Shown: piece by piece, positions 6,714-10,289 of the stretch
How positions within the stretch are numbered: the stretch's first letter is position 1
Layout of the letters: each line of letters starts with the position of its first letter
Origin: an uncultured Lachnospiraceae bacterium
GTDB taxonomy: Bacteria > Bacillota > Clostridia > Lachnospirales > Lachnospiraceae
Reading direction: 5' to 3'
Length of the DNA: 10,289 nucleotides
Assembly (NCBI GenBank): GCA_946633495.1
Contig: CAMPAX010000067.1
Coordinates: forward strand, 1-10,289
Notes under the pieces: generated by a model
Database searches by the model: none
What the model was told of the DNA's origin: nothing
The model's input: only the letters and a program-made list of their open reading frames with translations
Position numbers and translations under genes: made by a program

Positions 6714-9700
6714 TCAGCTTTCTTTGGAATCTTCTTTCGGAGCATCTTTCGATCCGGTCTTCGCCGCTTCCTCCGCCCTGGCTTTCGCCGCATCATTCTC
6801 CTCGGCTTTAGCCTCCTTCTCGAACTTCTTATGGATATTGTCGATGTCCTCGGTGGTTCCTCCGCCATGATCATCCGGATGCCGGAATTCACCTTTCTCC
6901 ACAAGTCTCAGGAATGCATCCACCACGTCCGAAGCCAGCTGGGTTCCGGACACTTCCTTTATGATGGAGACCGCCTTATCAAAATTCATTCTCTTCCGGT
7001 ACGGACGATCGGAATACATGGCATCAAAGGTATCTGCCACGGCTATGATCTGAGCCACCCGGGGGATCTCATCTCCCTTCAGGCCCTTGGGATATCCTTT
7101 GCCGTCCGGGCGCTCATGATGATAGCCCGCGCCGATAGCCAGCTCCGGCATGATACTGATATCCTTCAGCACACGGAAGCCCTGAGACGAATGGGATTTG
7201 ATGATCTTGAACTCCTCGTCCGTCAGCTTTCCCGGCTTGTTCAGCACTTCCGGCGGGATCGCGATCTTGCCGATATCATGCAGAAGCGCGATATTATAAT
7301 ATTTCTCCACGGTTTCCTCATCATAACCAAGTTCCTGTGCCAGCATCACGGTATACTCCGCAACACGGGTGGAATGACCGTTGGTATATTTATCCTTCAT
7401 ATCGATGGTCTTGGCGAATGCTTCGATCATCTCACGGATGAAGATCCGGTTCTCTTCCTCTTTCTTCCTCAGCTTCTTCAGCCTGCGCTGGATGTAGACA
7501 AAAATGATCAGTATCAGGAGAAGGATCCCAAGGACCGTGGCCAAAACACGAAACCAGGTCTTCTCGTAAACAGACTTGGTCTTGATGATCTTCACCTTCA
7601 TCTCTTTGTCACTGTAACCCAAATCGTCCGTGATCTTCATCACAAACCAATATTCGCCGCCGGACAGGTTTGTGTAATCAATGGGTTCCATTTCGCTTCG
7701 GTTCACGGTTACCGAATTCTGATCAAAGCCCTCCAGAAGATACGTCACCCGCGGGTTCATCAGAGAATATGTATAGATATAGCTGTAAATGGTCACTCTC
7801 TTGGTTTCTGCAGGCACGATAATGGTTCCATCCTCGCCTGCATTGATCAGCACGCCGTCCGCCTCCACATAAGGCACAGCCATTTTTATATCCTGCACAT
7901 TCAATGGCGGATCTTCGATATTCACCCGGGCCACGCCGGTGCTGCCGGAGATATACAGGGTTCCGTCCGAACCAAGATCACTGTAGGAATTGGCAGTGGT
8001 TACACAGGGAAGTCCGTTATCCCGACTGTAGAACACGGTATTTATCTCTTCATTTTTCAAGAGTTCCTCCGCATTGACCACGTAGATCCCGTTGCTGCTG
8101 AGTACCCATACCTCTCCCTCACTGTTCCAATACAGATCAAAGTTATTGGAGTAGGGGAACTTCTTAATGGTAGTGATCTTATAATCCGGCGTCATGTACG
8201 CCAGTGAATTGCTGGTGACGATCCAGAACACATTTCTCTGAGGATCCTTCTTGATCCGCATGACGACCCCTGAACCAAGTCCCTCATTGGTCCCGTACTT
8301 TGTCACTTTATGATCTCTGATCACGTAAATGCCATCGCCATCGGAGCCTGCCAGCATGTCCCCGTTATCCGCTTCACAGATCGTAAGGATCTCTGTATTG
8401 CTGATGCCCGAGGTATCATCATACACCTCTGCCACCACTCCGTCCCGGAGGATGGCGACACCGCCGCTGCACGCCACTGCAATTGAACCGTCTTTTCTCT
8501 CATATGCCGTACGCGACCGGTTGGAAGGCATACCGGATTCCATGGTGAAGCAGGTCACTCTTCCATGATCATACAGGACCAGACCGCAATCGCTGTAGGT
8601 ACCAAACCAGAGTCTGTCCTGACTGTCGCAGACGATGGAACGGATCCGGCAGCCGGCCAGAAGATCCAGAAGATCTGTTTTCTCTGAAAGCTCCGGGTTT
8701 AAAGAAGTAACGCTCTGCACCGGATAGGTTTTCAGTTCCCGGCCGGCCAGGATCGTAAGGCCGGTATCGGTTCCGATAAAAAGCTGATTCTTCAGCAGGC
8801 AGGTGGAATTCACGACCGCAGAATCCAGTCCGTACCAATCGTAAATGTCCGTGAACTGATTCTGTACGATCTTCATCACGCCCTGCCGTCGGGATGTAAA
8901 CCAGAGGTTTCCCTCATAATCCGTCAGCATATGATCGATGGAGTTATTCATAGGGATATTCTTAACCTGGACAAAGGTCCCCTTGTCCAGAAAGCCCACA
9001 CCATTTCCGGTACAGATCCAGATCTGATCCTTGAATTGCTCGATGGAATTTACGTAAGTAAAGGGCGCGATACTGATGTCCGTCCGGTCCACGATATCGT
9101 TCTCCAGCTTCCCGTGGATCACCGTCTGCCCTTCGGTTCCGAGATAGATATACCCCTCCTTCTCCGGATCCGGAAGCACCGTAATGATCGGTCCTATCCC
9201 CATTTTCGTGCCGTCGTAAAAACCGGTCACCTTGCCGTCTTTCATGGTGAATACGGCTCCATCCACGGTTTCGCCGTAGATCACACCGTTCGTTGCCATA
9301 CGAAGCTCACAGATATACTCATCATTGATCTGGGATTCATTCAGTGCGTGAAGAGTGCCGTCAGGCTCGATCACACCCATACCATGGGTAGTTGCCACGT
9401 AGATCCGCCCTTCACTGTCCTCCGTAAAGGAACGGATGGAACGGGAGGTCAGACCCTCGCTGCTCTCCAGCATCCGTACCTGTCCCTTCTCCATGACACC
9501 CACACCGTTATCGTTGGTCCCGATCCACAGACGGTCCTTGCTGTCAACGTAAAGACTTACCACACTGGTAACGCCGGTGGTGGAGTCGATTCGTTCGAAT
9601 TTATTGCCGTCGTAGCGGATGAGGCCGCTGTAGCTTCCGATCCAGAGAAAGCCCTCGGATGTCTCGGCAATGGCATTTGCCTCCGATGTGGGTAGACCGT

Positions 9701-9935
9701 TGGTATTATCGTAAAGGACTGCAGAAAAGCCCGCCGCCTTCCCGGTAGGATCCACCTTGATATCCTCATTTTCATCCCCTGAAATGGTTTCCGCATAGGA
9801 AATGTCTTCCCCCTTTGCTCCCCGAAAAGCGCCCGGAGATAAGGTAAAACCAAAAAGAAACGCAAGAGCAAGACATGCACGACGCATGCCTTTTCCGGCG
9901 TTTCTACGTGATTCATGATTTGATTTTTTTTTCAT
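6714..9935 (-). CDS. Two-propeller Y_Y_Y transmembrane receptor with HD-GYP phosphodiesterase domain
   Basis: This 1073-aa protein begins with a basic stretch and a hydrophobic segment (about 18-34) acting as signal peptide. Beta-propeller units of the two-component regulator (Reg_prop) type follow; I count about 14, with signatures such as LWIGSYSGL (97), LWIGTNDNG (136), IYLGTEG (263), LWFGTYS (442), MLAGSDGDG (527) and LYISGSTG (660), which would make two seven-bladed propellers. A Y_Y_Y domain lies at about 715-785 (TYLLEGFD, TNLSGGEYWF). One membrane helix (795-815) leads through a charged linker to HD-GYP (about 835-1010): H854, H886-D887 with GK 889-890, H915, H939-H940-E941, DGKGYP 944-949, D968. 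A Lys/Glu/Ala-rich tail of about 45 residues ends it. The sensor half should be outside the cell and the cyclic di-GMP phosphodiesterase inside. The ATG at 9935 follows GGGGAGAGG by five to eight bases. First gene of the two-gene unit. Confidence 0.95.
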   Translation of the reverse strand: MKKKSNHESRRNAGKGMRRACLALAFLFGFTLSPGAFRGAKGEDISYAETISGDENEDIKVDPTGKAAGFSAVLYDNTNGLPTSEANAIAETSEGFLWIGSYSGLIRYDGNKFERIDSTTGVTSVVSLYVDSKDRLWIGTNDNGVGVMEKGQVRMLESSEGLTSRSIRSFTEDSEGRIYVATTHGMGVIEPDGTLHALNESQINDEYICELRMATNGVIYGETVDGAVFTMKDGKVTGFYDGTKMGIGPIITVLPDPEKEGYIYLGTEGQTVIHGKLENDIVDRTDISIAPFTYVNSIEQFKDQIWICTGNGVGFLDKGTFVQVKNIPMNNSIDHMLTDYEGNLWFTSRRQGVMKIVQNQFTDIYDWYGLDSAVVNSTCLLKNQLFIGTDTGLTILAGRELKTYPVQSVTSLNPELSEKTDLLDLLAGCRIRSIVCDSQDRLWFGTYSDCGLVLYDHGRVTCFTMESGMPSNRSRTAYERKDGSIAVACSGGVAILRDGVVAEVYDDTSGISNTEILTICEADNGDMLAGSDGDGIYVIRDHKVTKYGTNEGLGSGVVMRIKKDPQRNVFWIVTSNSLAYMTPDYKITTIKKFPYSNNFDLYWNSEGEVWVLSSNGIYVVNAEELLKNEEINTVFYSRDNGLPCVTTANSYSDLGSDGTLYISGSTGVARVNIEDPPLNVQDIKMAVPYVEADGVLINAGEDGTIIVPAETKRVTIYSYIYTYSLMNPRVTYLLEGFDQNSVTVNRSEMEPIDYTNLSGGEYWFVMKITDDLGYSDKEMKVKIIKTKSVYEKTWFRVLATVLGILLLILIIFVYIQRRLKKLRKKEEENRIFIREMIEAFAKTIDMKDKYTNGHSTRVAEYTVMLAQELGYDEETVEKYYNIALLHDIGKIAIPPEVLNKPGKLTDEEFKIIKSHSSQGFRVLKDISIMPELAIGAGYHHERPDGKGYPKGLKGDEIPRVAQIIAVADTFDAMYSDRPYRKRMNFDKAVSIIKEVSGTQLASDVVDAFLRLVEKGEFRHPDDHGGGTTEDIDNIHKKFEKEAKAEENDAAKARAEEAAKTGSKDAPKEDSKES

Positions 9936-10004
9936 ATGTCCCTCTCCCCGAAAGATTACCGTTCTTTGCCATGAGACTTATAAACATATAACGATACAGA
10001 GTTT

Positions 10005-10033
10005 ATTCTACCACAATCCCCTGCTCGAAACAA
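10005..10033 (-). promoter_or_regulatory. Sigma-A promoter of the HD-GYP operon
   Basis: On the minus strand TTGTTT (10033-10028), 17 bases, then TAGAAT (10010-10005), with TGG directly before the -10 giving an extended -10. A start near 9998 would leave a 5' leader of about 60 bases before the ATG at 9935. No c-di-GMP riboswitch or other structured leader is apparent in that short leader. Confidence 0.65.
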
Positions 10034-10145
10034 GGCTTTGCTCCCCGGAGGACATTCTCCAGACGATAATACCAAAATCATACATTCTCCGGCTCAGCTT
10101 CCTTACGTCCGGTCCCTTCCGGACACCTTCGTCTGCTCCAAAAGA

Positions 10146-10182
10146 GAAAAAACCGGCGCCCACTATGCACATGGGTTCCGGT
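10146..10182 (-). terminator. Intrinsic terminator after tRNA-Ser
   Basis: On the minus strand ACCGG (10182-10178) pairs with CCGGT (10156-10152), and the inner CCCA pairs with TGGG (10162-10159) after a small internal loop. The stem runs directly into TTTTTT. It lies 11 bases past the tRNA 3' end, so the tRNA is terminated separately from the HD-GYP operon. Confidence 0.85.
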
Positions 10183-10193
10183 CTTTTCAGGTG

Positions 10194-10281
10194 CGGAGAC
10201 GGAGGGATTCGAACCCTCGTGCCGGTTGCCCGGCAAACTGATTTCGAGTCAGCCCCGTTATGACCACTTCGATACGTCTCC
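10194..10281 (-). tRNA. tRNA-Ser, anticodon CGA
   Basis: The 88-base minus-strand RNA folds as a type II tRNA. The acceptor GGAGACG pairs with CGTCTCC. The anticodon stem GCTGA/TCAGT (one G-U pair) holds loop CTCGAAA with anticodon CGA for UCG codons. A long variable arm, TGCCGG/CCGGCA with loop GCAA, is typical of serine tRNA. The T arm is GAGGG-TTCGAAT-CCCTC, and the discriminator is G as in other tRNA-Ser. The 3' CCA is not encoded (the next bases are CAC), so it must be added by the CCA-adding enzyme. Confidence 0.96.
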
Positions 10282-10289
10282 ATATTATG

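Noticed and set aside
6831..8207. A 458-codon open frame on the plus strand opposite the propeller/HD-GYP gene
   Set aside because: It lies wholly inside a clearly coding minus-strand gene with a complete domain set. The translation is rich in His, Asp, Arg and Ile with no recognisable motif, typical of an antisense shadow.
8931..9695. A 254-codon plus-strand frame opposite the propeller repeats
   Set aside because: Antisense shadow of the Reg_prop coding region, with no domain and no convincing ribosome site.
9936..10004. Possible c-di-GMP riboswitch before the HD-GYP operon
   Set aside because: The leader from the predicted start is only about 60 bases and lacks the conserved GEMM sequence and paired elements.
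10107..10124. Hairpin GTCCGG-TCCCTT-CCGGAC between the tRNA terminator and the HD-GYP promoter
   Set aside because: A perfect 6-bp stem, but there is no T tract and no matching regulatory RNA layout. It lies upstream of the promoter, so it is not a leader structure. Could be chance.
10194..10281. tRNA-Ser as an integration site for a genomic island
   Set aside because: tRNA-Ser genes are common attachment sites, but no integrase, no partial tRNA copy and no other mobile gene is visible in the window.
10008..10283. A 91-codon minus-strand frame through the tRNA
   Set aside because: It reads through the tRNA-Ser, its terminator and the promoter of the next gene. The RNA gene is the better explanation.

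Overview
The window looks like chromosomal DNA of a Gram-positive Clostridia-type bacterium, most likely Lachnospiraceae or a close relative. This is inferred from three things: lipoproteins with an LTAC lipobox and low-complexity Ser/Gly/Glu linkers, strong AGGAGG-type ribosome binding sites, and a two-component-style propeller sensor fused to HD-GYP. No marker gene fixes the genus. All supported genes lie on the minus strand, so they read from high to low coordinates.

Layout in transcription order: (1) tRNA-Ser(CGA) at 10194-10281, followed by its own intrinsic terminator. (2) A sigma-A-type promoter at 10005-10033 with an extended -10. It leads into two signalling genes: a 1073-aa receptor (signal peptide, about 14 propeller blades, a Y_Y_Y domain, one membrane helix, a cytoplasmic HD-GYP domain) and, 29 bases later, a 566-aa protein (seven-helix membrane sensor, PAS-like region, coiled coil, HD-GYP). 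Both HD-GYP domains keep the metal-binding and GYP motifs, so both should be active cyclic-di-GMP phosphodiesterases. The unit ends at a strong long-stem terminator (4888-4945). (3) Three tandem, clearly related but diverged lipoproteins of about 509, 460 and 496 residues, with gaps of 111 and 117 bases. They share many alignable motifs but match no family I can name with confidence. (4) After the last lipoprotein come three 27-bp tandem repeats and a terminator-like hairpin whose loop carries a promoter-like -10. The window then runs out, so whatever that promoter drives is not visible.

How the genes may work together: the two membrane receptors probably sense extracellular signals and lower c-di-GMP. 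The neighbouring surface lipoproteins could be ligand-binding or envelope partners of that circuit, but only adjacency supports this. They are separated from the receptors by a terminator and were probably made by local duplication. No diguanylate cyclase, no c-di-GMP riboswitch, no mobile-element gene and no CRISPR array was seen. The most unexplained parts are the lipoprotein triplet and the repeat/terminator/promoter composite at 35-163.
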